From: JAIBJN01 sp963838795
Lineage (GTDB): Bacteria > Actinomycetota > Thermoleophilia > Gaiellales > Gaiellaceae
Length of the DNA stretch: 64,000 bases
Direction of reading: 5' to 3'
Assembly: GCA_963838795.1 (NCBI GenBank)
Contig: CAWISL010000011.1
Location: 124,001 to 188,000 of the forward strand
Shown: in pieces, positions 1 through 7,152 of the stretch
Layout of the letters: the number at the start of each line of letters is the position of its first letter
Position numbering within the stretch: position 1 is the stretch's first letter
Notes under the pieces: generated by a model
Told to the model about the DNA's origin: nothing
Databases searched by the model: none
The model's input: only the letters and a program-made list of their open reading frames with translations
Made by a program: the position numbers and the translations under genes

Positions 1-189
1 ACGTGGTCCCGCTCCTCCACGGTCTTTCCCGAGATGGTTGGGCACACGATCGCCGTGCACAACGGCAAGAACCACGTGCCCGTCTTCGTCACCGAGGCGA
101 TGGTAGGCCACAAGCTCGGCGAGTTCGCACCGACGCGGCTTTTCCGGGGTCACTCCGGCGACCGCAAGACCGAGGTGAAGCGCAGGTAA
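1..189 (+). CDS. rpsS: 30S ribosomal protein uS19 (C-terminal part)
   Basis: The first 62 codons in frame 1 encode the C-terminal two thirds of uS19, a head protein of the small subunit that contacts uS13 and 16S rRNA. The conserved run from FPEMVGHTIAVHNGKNHVP to GEFAPTR and GHSG is intact. The gene enters from the left edge, so its start is not visible. Its TAA shares one base with the ATG of rplV (TAATG), the first of a series of overlapping junctions in this operon. Confidence 0.97.
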   Translation, partial: TWSRSSTVFPEMVGHTIAVHNGKNHVPVFVTEAMVGHKLGEFAPTRLFRGHSGDRKTEVKRR

Positions 190-878
190 TGGCTGCCGTC
201 GAGACACGCTCCGAGGTTCGCGCGGAGGCGCGCTTCGTGCGCGCAGCCCCGCGCAAGGCCCAGCTGATCGTCGACGAGATCCGCGGGCGGTCCGTGCCGG
301 AGGCGCGCACGATCCTCGCGTTCATGACGCGGGATGCCGCGCGCGACGTCCGCAAGGTGCTCGACTCCGCTGCGGCCAACGCGGAGGCGAACCACGGCCT
401 CGACTCCGACGAGCTCTACGTCGTCGGCGCCTTCGTGGGGGCCGGCCCTACGCTGAAGCGCTGGAAGCCGAGGGCTCGCGGCCGCGTCGGGCGGATCAAG
501 AAGCGGACGTGTCACATCACGATTGCGCTGGCCCAGCCAGGCGGCGAAGCGATCCCGGCGCCGATCGAGCGTCCCGCTCCCGTCACCCTTACCGAGGAGC
601 CCGAGCCGATCGTGGTCGACGAGACCGTCGAGGAGGAGGCCGTCGTCGAGGAGGCTCCCGCCGAGGAGAAGCCGAAGCGCGCTCGTACGCCGCGCAAGAA
701 GGCGGCGCCGGAGACCGAGGTCGCCGAGGCCGAGGAGAAGCCGAAGCCGAAGCGCACGCGCGCCGCCAAGCCGAAGGCGGAGGGCGAGACCACGGAGCCG
801 GAGGCCAAGGCCAAGCCGAAAACCACCCGGAAGAAGAAGACCGAGACGACCGAGAGCGACGAGGGGAGCGAAGGCTAG
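189..878 (+). CDS. rplV: 50S ribosomal protein uL22 with long charged C-terminal tail
   Basis: uL22 lines the peptide exit tunnel. Residues about 10-120 form the conserved globular domain (AEARFVRAAPRKAQLIVDEI near the start, then the KRWKPRARGR beta-hairpin region and KKRTCHITI). The typical family length is about 110-120 residues, but here there are 229. The extra 110 residues alternate acidic E/P runs with lysine-rich stretches resembling histone tails (KPKRARTPRKK, KPKPKRTRAAKPK). The ATG overlaps the rpsS stop and the TAG overlaps the rpsC GTG. The tail is probably disordered, and its role is unknown. Confidence 0.97.
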   Translation: MAAVETRSEVRAEARFVRAAPRKAQLIVDEIRGRSVPEARTILAFMTRDAARDVRKVLDSAAANAEANHGLDSDELYVVGAFVGAGPTLKRWKPRARGRVGRIKKRTCHITIALAQPGGEAIPAPIERPAPVTLTEEPEPIVVDETVEEEAVVEEAPAEEKPKRARTPRKKAAPETEVAEAEEKPKPKRTRAAKPKAEGETTEPEAKAKPKTTRKKKTETTESDEGSEG

Positions 879-1903
879 TGGGTCAGAAGATCCATCCCGG
901 CGGGTTGCGCGTCGGCGTCATCCACGACTGGAAGTCGAACTGGTACACGGGTGCGAAGGAGTTCCCGTCGTACATCATCGAGGACGTCAAGATCCGCGAT
1001 CACATCTACGGCAAGCTCGGGCACGCGGGCCTCTCCGACATCCTCATCCGCAAGGACAAGCAGCGGATCACGATCGACATCTACACGGCCCGCCCGGGGA
1101 TCGTGATCGGCAAGTCCGGCGCCGAGGTGGACGCGCTCAGGCGCGAGGTCCACGGGATGACGCACAAGAACGTCCAGATCAACATCAACGAGATCAAGCG
1201 GCCCGAGCTCGACGCGAAGCTCGTGGCCCAGTCGATCGCCGAGCAGCTCCAGAACCGGGTCAGCTTCCGCCGAGCGATGAAGCGCTCGCTCGCTTCGGCC
1301 ATCCGCTCGGGCGCCAAGGGCGTGAAGATCACGTGCGGCGGCCGGCTCGGAGGTGCGGAGATGTCGCGCTCGGAGACCTACTCCGAGGGTCGTGTCCCGC
1401 TCCACACCCTGCGCGCCGACATCGACTACGGGTTTGCCGAGGCGAAGACGACCTTCGGCCGGATCGGCGTCAAGGTCTGGATCAACAAGGGCGAGATCAT
1501 GCCCGAAGGCTTCGACTCCGGCGAGACCGGCGCCGCCGGACGGCTGGGCGAGCAGGACCAGGCCCGCCGCCGCGGCAGTCGCCGCGACGGTCTCGGCGCC
1601 GTCGGCCAGGGTGGCCGGCGCGGAGGCGGCGACCGTGAGGGCCTCGGCCCCGTCGGTCGTCCGCGCCGCCAGCGCCGCCGCTCAGGAGGCCGCGAGGAGC
1701 CGCGTGAGCAGCAGCCCGCGCCCGAGCAGGAGACGCAGGAGCCTCAGGCCGAGGCTGCTCCCGCCGAGGAGGCTCCAGAGGCACAGGCCCCAGAGGCCGC
1801 GGCGCCTGAGGCGCCTCCCGTCGAAGAAGGCCCGGAGGCGCAGGCCCCAGAGGCCGCGGCGCCCGAGGCGCCTCCCGCCGAGGACGGAGGCGGTGAGTCG
1901 TAA
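878..1903 (+). CDS. rpsC: 30S ribosomal protein uS3 with repetitive C-terminal extension
   Basis: uS3 sits at the mRNA entry channel. Residues 1-205 carry the N-terminal segment (GQKIHPGGLRVGVI), the KH type-2 domain with the GKSGAEVDALR loop, and the C-terminal uS3 fold ending at KVWINKGEI. The GTG start overlaps the rplV stop (TAGTG). At 341 residues it is about 120 longer than usual. The extension is first R/G-rich (RRGSRRDG, GGDREG) and then E/A/P-rich with a 19-residue tandem repeat. The stop overlaps the rplP ATG (TAATG). Confidence 0.97.
   Translation: MGQKIHPGGLRVGVIHDWKSNWYTGAKEFPSYIIEDVKIRDHIYGKLGHAGLSDILIRKDKQRITIDIYTARPGIVIGKSGAEVDALRREVHGMTHKNVQININEIKRPELDAKLVAQSIAEQLQNRVSFRRAMKRSLASAIRSGAKGVKITCGGRLGGAEMSRSETYSEGRVPLHTLRADIDYGFAEAKTTFGRIGVKVWINKGEIMPEGFDSGETGAAGRLGEQDQARRRGSRRDGLGAVGQGGRRGGGDREGLGPVGRPRRQRRRSGGREEPREQQPAPEQETQEPQAEAAPAEEAPEAQAPEAAAPEAPPVEEGPEAQAPEAAAPEAPPAEDGGGES
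1778..1891 (+). repeat. Two tandem 57-bp units inside the rpsC tail
   Basis: Two in-frame copies of a 19-codon unit (1778-1834 and 1835-1891) encode near-identical peptides beginning EAQAPEAAAPEAPP. The copies differ mainly in the last residues (VEEGP against AEDGG). Because the unit length is a multiple of three, copy number can change without disturbing the frame. Confidence 0.85.
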
Positions 1904-2328
1904 TGCTGATGCCGCGAAAGACCAAGTTCCGGAAGCAGCAGCGCGGTCGCAGGCGCGGGGTCGCCAAGGGCCAGCAGCAGGTCCACTTCGGCGACTTCGG
2001 CCTGAAGTCGCTCGACACCGCGTGGGTCACGAACCGCCAGATCGAAGCGGCGCGGATCGCCATGACCCGTCACATCAAGCGCGGCGGCAAGGTCTGGATC
2101 AACGTCTTCCCCGACAAGCCGGTGACGCAGAAGCCGGCCGAGACCCGCATGGGCTCCGGGAAGGGCTCGCCCGAGCACTGGGTGGCGGTCGTGAAGCCGG
2201 GCCGCGTCATGTTCGAGCTGTCAGGGGTATCGGAGCCGCTCGCCCGCGAGGCCATGCGCCTCGCCGGGATGAAGCTGCCGGTGAAGACCAAGTTCGTAAA
2301 GCGGGAGGCGGATCTCTTTGAAGGGTAA
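1903..2328 (+). CDS. rplP: 50S ribosomal protein uL16
   Basis: uL16 (141 residues, normal length) helps form the A-site tRNA pocket of the large subunit. The start MLMPRKTKFRKQQRGR and the segments KRGGKVWINVFPDKP and GSGKGSPEHWVAVVKPG are typical. The ATG at 1903 overlaps the rpsC TAA; an in-frame ATG at 1909 is an alternative. The 3' end overlaps rpmC by 11 nt, indicating tight translational coupling. Confidence 0.97.
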   Translation: MLMPRKTKFRKQQRGRRRGVAKGQQQVHFGDFGLKSLDTAWVTNRQIEAARIAMTRHIKRGGKVWINVFPDKPVTQKPAETRMGSGKGSPEHWVAVVKPGRVMFELSGVSEPLAREAMRLAGMKLPVKTKFVKREADLFEG

Positions 2329-2521
2329 GGAGCTCAGAGACCTGTCGGACGAGGAGCTCGTGAAGCGCCTCGCCGAGAGCCGCGAGAACCTGTTCAACCT
2401 CCGTTTCCAAATGGCGACCGGGGCGCTCGACGCGACCTCGCGCCTGTCGCTCGCCAAGCGCGACATCGCCCGGATCCTGACGATCCAGGCGGAGCGGAGT
2501 CACTCGTTGGAGAGAAGGTAG
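2318..2521 (+). CDS. rpmC: 50S ribosomal protein uL29
   Basis: uL29 is a small two-helix protein at the exit-tunnel rim that helps dock SRP and trigger factor. It has 67 residues with the signature LRDLSDEELVKRLAESRENLFNLRFQ (read in two parts) and a basic C-terminus. A TTG start lies inside the end of rplP, and the ribosome-binding purines GGAGGCGGA are within the rplP coding sequence. The stop TAG is immediately followed by the rpsQ ATG. Confidence 0.95.
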   Translation: MKGKELRDLSDEELVKRLAESRENLFNLRFQMATGALDATSRLSLAKRDIARILTIQAERSHSLERR

Positions 2522-3229
2522 ATGGGAAGAGCAAGAAAGAAGAACGAGGAAGAGACCCAGGAGCAGGTCGAGGAGACTCCGGCCGAGGAGCCGGAGGCCG
2601 AGGCTGCGCCTGTGGCCGAGGAAGCCCCCGCCGAGGAGCCCGAGGTGGAAGAGGCCCCTGTGGCCGAGGAGCCCGTCGAGCAGCCGGCCGAGGAGCCGGC
2701 GCCCGAGCCCGTGGCCGCGGAAGAGCCTGCCGTCGATGAGGAGCCTGCGGCCGAAGCCGCCGAGCCCGCCGCAGACGTAGAGGAGCCCGCCGACGAGCCG
2801 GCCGCCGAAGCCGAGGAGGCCAGCGAGGCCGTTCCCGAAGCTCCTGCCGCCCCCGCCGCCGCGCCCAAGCAGAAGCGCAAGCGGGTTGCCCGCGCGCAGC
2901 GCCGACAACGCTCGAAGCCGAAGCGCGAGCAGCCAACCGAGCGGAAGCCGATCGTTCGCCTCCCGAAGCCCGAGCACGCCCGCGGAGCGAGGAAGGAGCG
3001 CCGAGGCATCGTCGTCTCGGCCGCGATGGACAAGACGATCATCGTCCGAGTGAGCACGGTGAAGCCGCATCCGGTCTACAAGAAGATCGTGCGCCGCTCA
3101 ACGAGGCTCCATGCCCATGACGAGGCGAACGTCGCCAAGCCCGGCGACCTCGTGCGCCTGGTCGAGACCCGCCCGCTCTCGAAGACGAAGAACTGGCGCC
3201 TCGCCGAGGTGCTGGAGGAAGCGAAGTAG
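2522..3229 (+). CDS. rpsQ: 30S ribosomal protein uS17 with a 155-residue acidic N-terminal extension
   Basis: The last 78 residues are a normal uS17 OB fold (RRGIVVSAAMDKTIIV, then HDEANVAKPGDLVRLVETRP and a SKTKNWRL end), a primary 16S rRNA binder. They follow about 110 residues of E/A/P-rich low complexity and a basic linker. The total of 235 residues compares with about 85 normally. Only the ATG at 2522 follows rpmC directly; no start with a good ribosome site lies next to the conserved domain, so the extension is probably translated. Confidence 0.93.
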   Translation: MGRARKKNEEETQEQVEETPAEEPEAEAAPVAEEAPAEEPEVEEAPVAEEPVEQPAEEPAPEPVAAEEPAVDEEPAAEAAEPAADVEEPADEPAAEAEEASEAVPEAPAAPAAAPKQKRKRVARAQRRQRSKPKREQPTERKPIVRLPKPEHARGARKERRGIVVSAAMDKTIIVRVSTVKPHPVYKKIVRRSTRLHAHDEANVAKPGDLVRLVETRPLSKTKNWRLAEVLEEAK

Positions 3230-3239
3230 TGACGGCCCG

Positions 3240-3608
3240 ATGATCCAGCAGGAATCCCGTCTCCGCGTCGCCGACAACACAGGAGCCCGCGAGCTCCTCT
3301 GCATCCGTGTGCTCGGCGGCTCGCATCGTCGTTACGCTCGCGTTGGGGACGTGATCGTGGGAACGGTCAAGACCGCGACCCCCCAGGGAACGATCAAGAA
3401 GGGCGAGGTCGTGAAGGCCGTCGTCGTCCGGACGAAGAAGCCGTTCGGGCGAAACGACGGCACCTCGATCGCCTTCGACGAGAACGCCGCGGTGATCATC
3501 GACGCGCAGGACAACCCGCGCGGCACGCGCATCTTCGGGCCCGTCGCCCGCGAGCTGCGCGAGAAGAACTTCATGAAGATCGTCTCACTCGCGCCGGAGG
3601 TGCTCTAG
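3240..3608 (+). CDS. rplN: 50S ribosomal protein uL14
   Basis: uL14 (122 residues, exactly the family length) lies at the subunit interface and forms bridges with 16S rRNA. The start MIQQESRLRVADNTGARELL and the motifs GDVIVGTVK, RTKKPFGRNDGT and GTRIFGPVARELRE are canonical. The ATG lies 10 nt after the rpsQ stop. The end overlaps the rplX GTG (TAGTG). Confidence 0.98.
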   Translation: MIQQESRLRVADNTGARELLCIRVLGGSHRRYARVGDVIVGTVKTATPQGTIKKGEVVKAVVVRTKKPFGRNDGTSIAFDENAAVIIDAQDNPRGTRIFGPVARELREKNFMKIVSLAPEVL

Positions 3609-3979
3609 TGGCCCAGACGATGAAAGTGCGGAAGGGCGACGTCGTTCAGATCCTCTCGGGCAAGGATCGTGGTAAGCAGGGCCGCATCATCGAGGCGGAC
3701 CCGAAGAAGCGCCGCGTCCTCGTCGAGAACTTGAACACCGTGCACCGCCATCGCCGCCCGCGGCCGATGAAGGACTCGAGCCGGATGGGCCAGACGCAGA
3801 TCCAGCCGGGCGGCATCTTCGAGCTCTCGGCCCCGGTCGACGTCTCGAACGTGATGATCGTTTGTCCGACGTGCAACAGGGCGACACGGGTCGGTTACGA
3901 GTTCCGCGACTCGAAGGACGGGCGCATCAAGGTGCGCGTCTGCAAGCGCGCCGACTGCGGAGAGGTCCTGGATCGCTGA
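3608..3979 (+). CDS. rplX: 50S ribosomal protein uL24
   Basis: uL24 is an assembly-initiator protein of the large subunit. The KOW motif is at the N-terminus (VRKGDVVQILSGKDRGKQG), followed by the RRVLVENLNTVHRH segment. The C-terminus keeps a four-cysteine zinc-ribbon-like arrangement (CPTC, then CKRADC), found in some but not all uL24 proteins. It has 123 residues. The GTG overlaps the rplN stop, and the stop overlaps the rplE ATG (TGATG). Confidence 0.96.
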   Translation: MAQTMKVRKGDVVQILSGKDRGKQGRIIEADPKKRRVLVENLNTVHRHRRPRPMKDSSRMGQTQIQPGGIFELSAPVDVSNVMIVCPTCNRATRVGYEFRDSKDGRIKVRVCKRADCGEVLDR

Positions 3980-4560
3980 TGGCCGCGAAGACGAAAACGG
4001 ACAACGGCTACGTCGCCCGCCTCAAGCGCCGGTACGAGAGCGAGGTGCGCCCCGGTCTCAAGGACCAGTTCGAGCTCAGCTCGATCATGGAGACCCCGCG
4101 CATCGAGAAGATCACCGTGAACATGGGCGTGGGCGAGGCGAAGACCAACGCCAAGGCGCTCGACAGCGCTGTCGAGGAGCTGACCACGATCACGGGCCAG
4201 CGCGCCCAGATCACGCGCGCCAAGAAGTCGATCGCCGGCTTCAAGATCCGCGAAGGCATGCCCATCGGCGCGAAGGCGACTCTCCGCGGCGTGCGCATGT
4301 ACGAGTTCCTCGACCGGCTCGTCTCGATCGCGCTGCCACGCATCCGCGACTTCCGAGGCCTCTCGCCCCGGAGCTTCGACGGGCGCGGCAACTACTCGAT
4401 CGGGATCCGCGAGCAGATCATCTTCCCGGAGATCAACTACGACGACGTGCAGGAGGTCCGTGGCCTCGACGTTGTCATCACCACGTCGGCGAGGACGGAC
4501 GAGGAAGGCCTCGCGCTCCTGCGCGGCCTCGGCCTCCCGTTCCGAACAGAGGAGTCCTAG
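3979..4560 (+). CDS. rplE: 50S ribosomal protein uL5
   Basis: uL5 (193 residues) binds 5S rRNA and contacts P-site tRNA. Conserved features are PRIEKITVNMGVGEA, the TGQRAQITRAKKSIAGFKIR loop, the RDFRGL segment and the IGIREQIIFPEI region. The ATG overlaps the rplX TGA. The C-terminus carries the usual TTSARTDEEGLALLRGLGLPF helix. Seven bases separate it from rpsN. Confidence 0.97.
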   Translation: MAAKTKTDNGYVARLKRRYESEVRPGLKDQFELSSIMETPRIEKITVNMGVGEAKTNAKALDSAVEELTTITGQRAQITRAKKSIAGFKIREGMPIGAKATLRGVRMYEFLDRLVSIALPRIRDFRGLSPRSFDGRGNYSIGIREQIIFPEINYDDVQEVRGLDVVITTSARTDEEGLALLRGLGLPFRTEES

Positions 4561-4567
4561 AAAAGCC

Positions 4568-4753
4568 ATGGCCAAGAAAAGCCTGATTGCGAAGGCGGCC
4601 CGCCCGCAGAAGTACAGGACGCGGGCCTACAGCCGGTGCAACCGGTGCGGGCGCCCGCGAGCCGTCTACCGGAAGTTCGGTCTCTGCCGGATCTGCCTGC
4701 GCGAGCTCGCGCACGAGGGCTTCATCCCCGGCATGACCAAGTCGAGCTGGTAA
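4568..4753 (+). CDS. rpsN: 30S ribosomal protein uS14, zinc-binding type
   Basis: This is a 61-residue uS14 of the short C+ type. Four cysteines (CNRCGR, then CRICLRE) form a zinc ribbon, and the end IPGMTKSSW is diagnostic. It binds the 3' major domain of 16S rRNA in the head. The start ATG has AAAAG purines 3-7 nt upstream. It lies between rplE and rpsH, the standard spc-operon position. Confidence 0.97.
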   Translation: MAKKSLIAKAARPQKYRTRAYSRCNRCGRPRAVYRKFGLCRICLRELAHEGFIPGMTKSSW

Positions 4754-4766
4754 GGAAGAGGTTTCG

Positions 4767-5162
4767 ATGCTGAACGACCCCATCTCCGACATGCTGACCC
4801 GGATCCGGAATGCCAACCGGGCGCTGCACGAGACGACCACGATGCCCGCATCCCGCACGAAGGTCGAGATCGCCCGCGTGCTCAAGGACGAGGGCTACAT
4901 CAAGGACTACCGCGTCGAGACCGGCGAGGCCTTCGATACCCTGGTTGTCGAGCTCAAGTACGGGCGGAGCCGCGAGCGCGTCATCACCGACCTGCGCCGC
5001 ATCTCCAAGCCCGGACGTCGCGTCTACGCTCGCAAGGACCGCCTCCCGCGGGTCCTCGGCGGGATGGGCACGGCGATCATGTCCACGTCGAGGGGTCTGG
5101 TCACCAGCCGGACGGCGCAGGAGCTCGGCGTCGGCGGCGAGGTGCTCTGCTTCGTCTGGTAG
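4767..5162 (+). CDS. rpsH: 30S ribosomal protein uS8
   Basis: uS8 (131 residues) binds the central domain of 16S rRNA and in many bacteria represses its own operon. The start MLNDPISDMLTRIRNANRA and the C-terminal STSRGLVTSRTAQELGVGGE are typical. A clear GGAAGAGG ribosome site precedes the ATG. No obvious copy of the rRNA-like uS8 target was recognised here, although the spacer micro-ORFs downstream of rplF are candidates for other control. Confidence 0.97.
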   Translation: MLNDPISDMLTRIRNANRALHETTTMPASRTKVEIARVLKDEGYIKDYRVETGEAFDTLVVELKYGRSRERVITDLRRISKPGRRVYARKDRLPRVLGGMGTAIMSTSRGLVTSRTAQELGVGGEVLCFVW

Positions 5163-5166
5163 CTGC

Positions 5167-5700
5167 ATGTCCCGGATCGGAAACACTCCCATCGCACTCC
5201 CTGCCGGCGTCTCGGTGTCGCTCTCCCCTGGCCGCGTCATGGTGAACGGCCCGCTGGGCGAGCTCTCGCAGCAGGTGCCGCAGCGGATCTCGATCGAGCA
5301 GCGCGATGGCGAGATCGTGGTTACTCGCCCGTCGGAGCGGGGAGGGGATCGGGCGCTGCACGGGCTCACGCGAACGCTCGTCGCCAACATGGTGGAAGGC
5401 GTGACGAAGGGCTTCGAGAAGACGCTGGAGATCCAGGGCGTCGGCTACCGCGCGGGCCTACGCGGCGCCGACCTCGAGCTCAACGTCGGCTACTCGCATC
5501 CGGTCGTGAAGAAGGCCCCCCAGGGAATCACCTTCGACGTCCCCCAGCCGACGCAAATCGTCGTCAAGGGGATCGACAAACAGCACGTCGGGCAGGTCGC
5601 CGCCGAGGTGCGCGCGGTCCGGCCGCCCGAGCCGTACAAGGGCAAGGGGATCCGATACGAGGGCGAGTACGTGCGCCGCAAGGTCGGGAAGAGGGCCTAG
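5167..5700 (+). CDS. rplF: 50S ribosomal protein uL6
   Basis: uL6 (177 residues) lies near the GTPase-associated centre. Two uL6 folds are visible, with the motifs SRIGNTPIALP, GFEKTLEIQGVGYRA and RPPEPYKGKGIRYEGEYVRRK at the end. The ATG is 4 nt after the rpsH stop. Its TAG overlaps the GTG of the 54-codon spacer ORF that leads to rplR, instead of being followed directly by rplR as in most genomes. Confidence 0.97.
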   Translation: MSRIGNTPIALPAGVSVSLSPGRVMVNGPLGELSQQVPQRISIEQRDGEIVVTRPSERGGDRALHGLTRTLVANMVEGVTKGFEKTLEIQGVGYRAGLRGADLELNVGYSHPVVKKAPQGITFDVPQPTQIVVKGIDKQHVGQVAAEVRAVRPPEPYKGKGIRYEGEYVRRKVGKRA

Positions 5701-5864
5701 TGCTCCTCCCGGCAATGCACATCGGCCCCTGGCCCGCGATCACGCGGCGCCAGACCCCACCCTCGCCCTTGCCAAGGCTCCCAGCCTTGGCCGCGACCGA
5801 ATGCGGACTCTGGCTTGGTGCTCACGACCCAGTGACTCGATGGCATTACCGGAAGGAACACTGA
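5700..5864 (+). CDS. Bridging micro-ORF between rplF and rplR (54 codons, putative)
   Basis: The GTG shares its first base with the rplF stop (TAGTG) and the TGA shares its last base with the rplR ATG (TGATG), so the 163-nt spacer is open end to end. The predicted peptide has PAITRR near residue 12 and ends in HYRKEH. Both blocks recur in the micro-ORF before secY. The present copy has 31 extra codons between them, containing an 8-bp hairpin. No family was recognised. It may be a real small protein, a coupling device or a leader-type regulatory ORF; translation is unproven. Confidence 0.5.
   Translation: MLLPAMHIGPWPAITRRQTPPSPLPRLPALAATECGLWLGAHDPVTRWHYRKEH
5772..5790 (+). promoter_or_regulatory. 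8-bp perfect hairpin in the rplF-rplR spacer
   Basis: CCAAGGCT and AGCCTTGG are exact inverted repeats separated by CCC. The hairpin lies in the 93-nt stretch that is absent from the paralogous spacer before secY. There is no U-tract, so it is unlikely to be an intrinsic terminator. A role in mRNA processing or attenuation is possible. Confidence 0.55.
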
Positions 5865-6220
5865 TGCCCACGCTGACCGTGAGAGAAGCCCGCGAGCGCC
5901 GTCACCGGCGTGTCCGCCGCAAGATCGCCGGCACTGTCGAGCGCCCGCGCCTGGTCGTCCATCGCTCCAACCGGGGCATCGAGGCTCAGCTGATCGACGA
6001 CGTCGACGGCAAGACGCTCGTGCACGCAAGCCATCTCGGCCTCAGGAAGGGCTTCAAGGGCTCGAAGAGCGAGCAGGCGGGCGAAGTGGGGAAGCTGCTG
6101 GCCGCGGCCGCGAAGAAGGCAGACATCGAGTCGGTCGTCTTCGACCGAGGCGGCTACCTGTACCACGGGCGCGTGAAAGCGCTCGCCGACGGCGCCAGAG
6201 AGGGAGGACTCAAGTTTTGA
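5864..6220 (+). CDS. rplR: 50S ribosomal protein uL18
   Basis: uL18 (118 residues) anchors 5S rRNA together with uL5. It shows the basic N-terminus (RRHRRVRRKIAG), the RPRLVVHRSNRGIEAQLIDD beta sheet and the C-terminal FDRGGYLYHGRVKALADGAREGGL (read in two parts). The GAAGG ribosome site lies in the end of the upstream micro-ORF. The stop TGA overlaps the ATG of the next spacer ORF (TGATG). Confidence 0.97.
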   Translation: MPTLTVREARERRHRRVRRKIAGTVERPRLVVHRSNRGIEAQLIDDVDGKTLVHASHLGLRKGFKGSKSEQAGEVGKLLAAAAKKADIESVVFDRGGYLYHGRVKALADGAREGGLKF

Positions 6221-6387
6221 TGGCGACCCCCTTCCGACCATCTCGCACGCTCGGAGCTGCTGCAAAGCGTCGCCTCGCGGCGTCCTCCGTCGCGTCCGTA
6301 GCCTCCGGCTACGAACGCTCCCTGCGTCCTTGCGACGCTCGCTTTTCGCAGCCCGAGAGCACGATCCATTCGAAAGGTGATCGCTAA
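6220..6387 (+). CDS. Bridging micro-ORF between rplR and rpsE (55 codons, putative)
   Basis: The ATG overlaps the rplR stop (TGATG) and the TAA overlaps the rpsE ATG (TAATG), leaving no untranslated spacer. Most of the frame is made of a copy of the dispersed palindromic repeat, read as a peptide with SGYERSLRPC; the repeat copy upstream of ligA would give EYERSLRPC in the same phase. No protein family was recognised. The simplest explanation is that a repeat inserted here and was kept in a phase that preserves translation through the operon. Confidence 0.45.
   Translation: MATPFRPSRTLGAAAKRRLAASSVASVASGYERSLRPCDARFSQPESTIHSKGDR
6230..6377. repeat. Palindromic repeat element, copy 1 (inside ribosomal operon)
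   Basis: This is a long imperfect palindrome. The left end CCTTCCGA pairs with the right end TTCGAAAGG, and the arms around GCTCGGAGCTGC pair with GCTCTCGGGCTGC read on the other strand. The core hairpin CGTAGCCTCCGGCTACG (6297-6313, 7-bp stem, TCC loop) is followed by a conserved CGCTCCCTGCGTCCTTGC. The same core is found at 16175-16190 and 18337-18353. No transposase is present. Confidence 0.75.
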
Positions 6388-7004
6388 TGGCAATCGACGC
6401 CAAGCAGGTGCGTGACCGCGAGATCGACGCGCGCGAGCTCAAGGAGCGCGTCGTCGAGATCAACCGAGTTGCCAAGGTCGTCAAGGGCGGCCGCCGCTTC
6501 TCGTTCACGGCCTTGGTCGTGATCGGCGACGAGGTCGACCGGGTAGGGGTCGGCTACGGGAAGGCGCGGGAGGTGCCGCTCGCGATCTCGAAGGCGGTCG
6601 ACGACGCGAAGAAGAACCTGTTCCAGGTGCCGAAGCACGGCACCACGATCACCCACGAGGTGCTGGGCCGCGCCGACGCCGCCCGCGTGCTGCTGCGCCC
6701 CGCGAGCGAGGGCACCGGCGTCATCGCCGGCGGCGGCGTCCGCGCCGTCCTCGAGCTCGCCGGCATCCGCGACATCCTGGCCAAGAGCCTCGGGAATCCC
6801 AATCCGATCAACCTCCTGAAGGCGACCGTGAACGGGCTCAAGAGCCTGCGTCGCCCCGAGGAGGTCGGGCGCATTCGCGGGAAGCGGGTCGAGGAAATCC
6901 TCTTCCCGGCCAAGAAGAAGGACGAGGAGCCGGCGGCCGAAGCCGCTCCCGAAGCTGTGACGGAGACCGACGATGGCGACGCTGAAGATCACGCAGACGC
7001 GTAG
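6387..7004 (+). CDS. rpsE: 30S ribosomal protein uS5
   Basis: uS5 (205 residues) contributes to decoding fidelity and mRNA unwinding. The N-terminal dsRBD-like domain has VVKGGRRFSFTALVVIGD and GVGYGKAREVPLAI. The C-terminal ribosomal S5 D2-like domain has GTGVIAGGGVRAVLELAGI and GNPNPINLLKATVNGL. A 30-residue acidic tail (EEPAAEAAPEA) extends beyond the usual end. Its last 32 nt overlap rpmD. Confidence 0.97.
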   Translation: MAIDAKQVRDREIDARELKERVVEINRVAKVVKGGRRFSFTALVVIGDEVDRVGVGYGKAREVPLAISKAVDDAKKNLFQVPKHGTTITHEVLGRADAARVLLRPASEGTGVIAGGGVRAVLELAGIRDILAKSLGNPNPINLLKATVNGLKSLRRPEEVGRIRGKRVEEILFPAKKKDEEPAAEAAPEAVTETDDGDAEDHADA

Positions 7005-7152
7005 CCAGATCGGCCAGACCGAGCGCCATCGCGGCACGCTGCGGGCGCTCGGCCTCGGCAAGATCGGCAGGACGACCGAGCGAGAGGCAAGCCCGGAGAC
7101 CCTCGGGATGCTGCGCAAGGTCCGCCATCTCGTGAAAGTGGAGGAGAGTTAG
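6973..7152 (+). CDS. rpmD: 50S ribosomal protein uL30
   Basis: This is a 59-residue protein read in another frame from inside the acidic tail of rpsE. The pattern MATLKITQTRSQIGQTERHR, then LRALGLGKIGRTTERE and a final RKVRHLVKVEE, is a standard uL30. It is a small peripheral protein of the large subunit. The 32-nt overlap means translation depends on ribosomes arriving from rpsE. Its TAG overlaps the rplO GTG (TAGTG). Confidence 0.95.
   Translation: MATLKITQTRSQIGQTERHRGTLRALGLGKIGRTTEREASPETLGMLRKVRHLVKVEES

Noticed and set aside
5741..5790. Intrinsic terminators in the rplF-rplR spacer
   Set aside because: Hairpins are present but lack T-runs, and essential downstream genes must be transcribed through.
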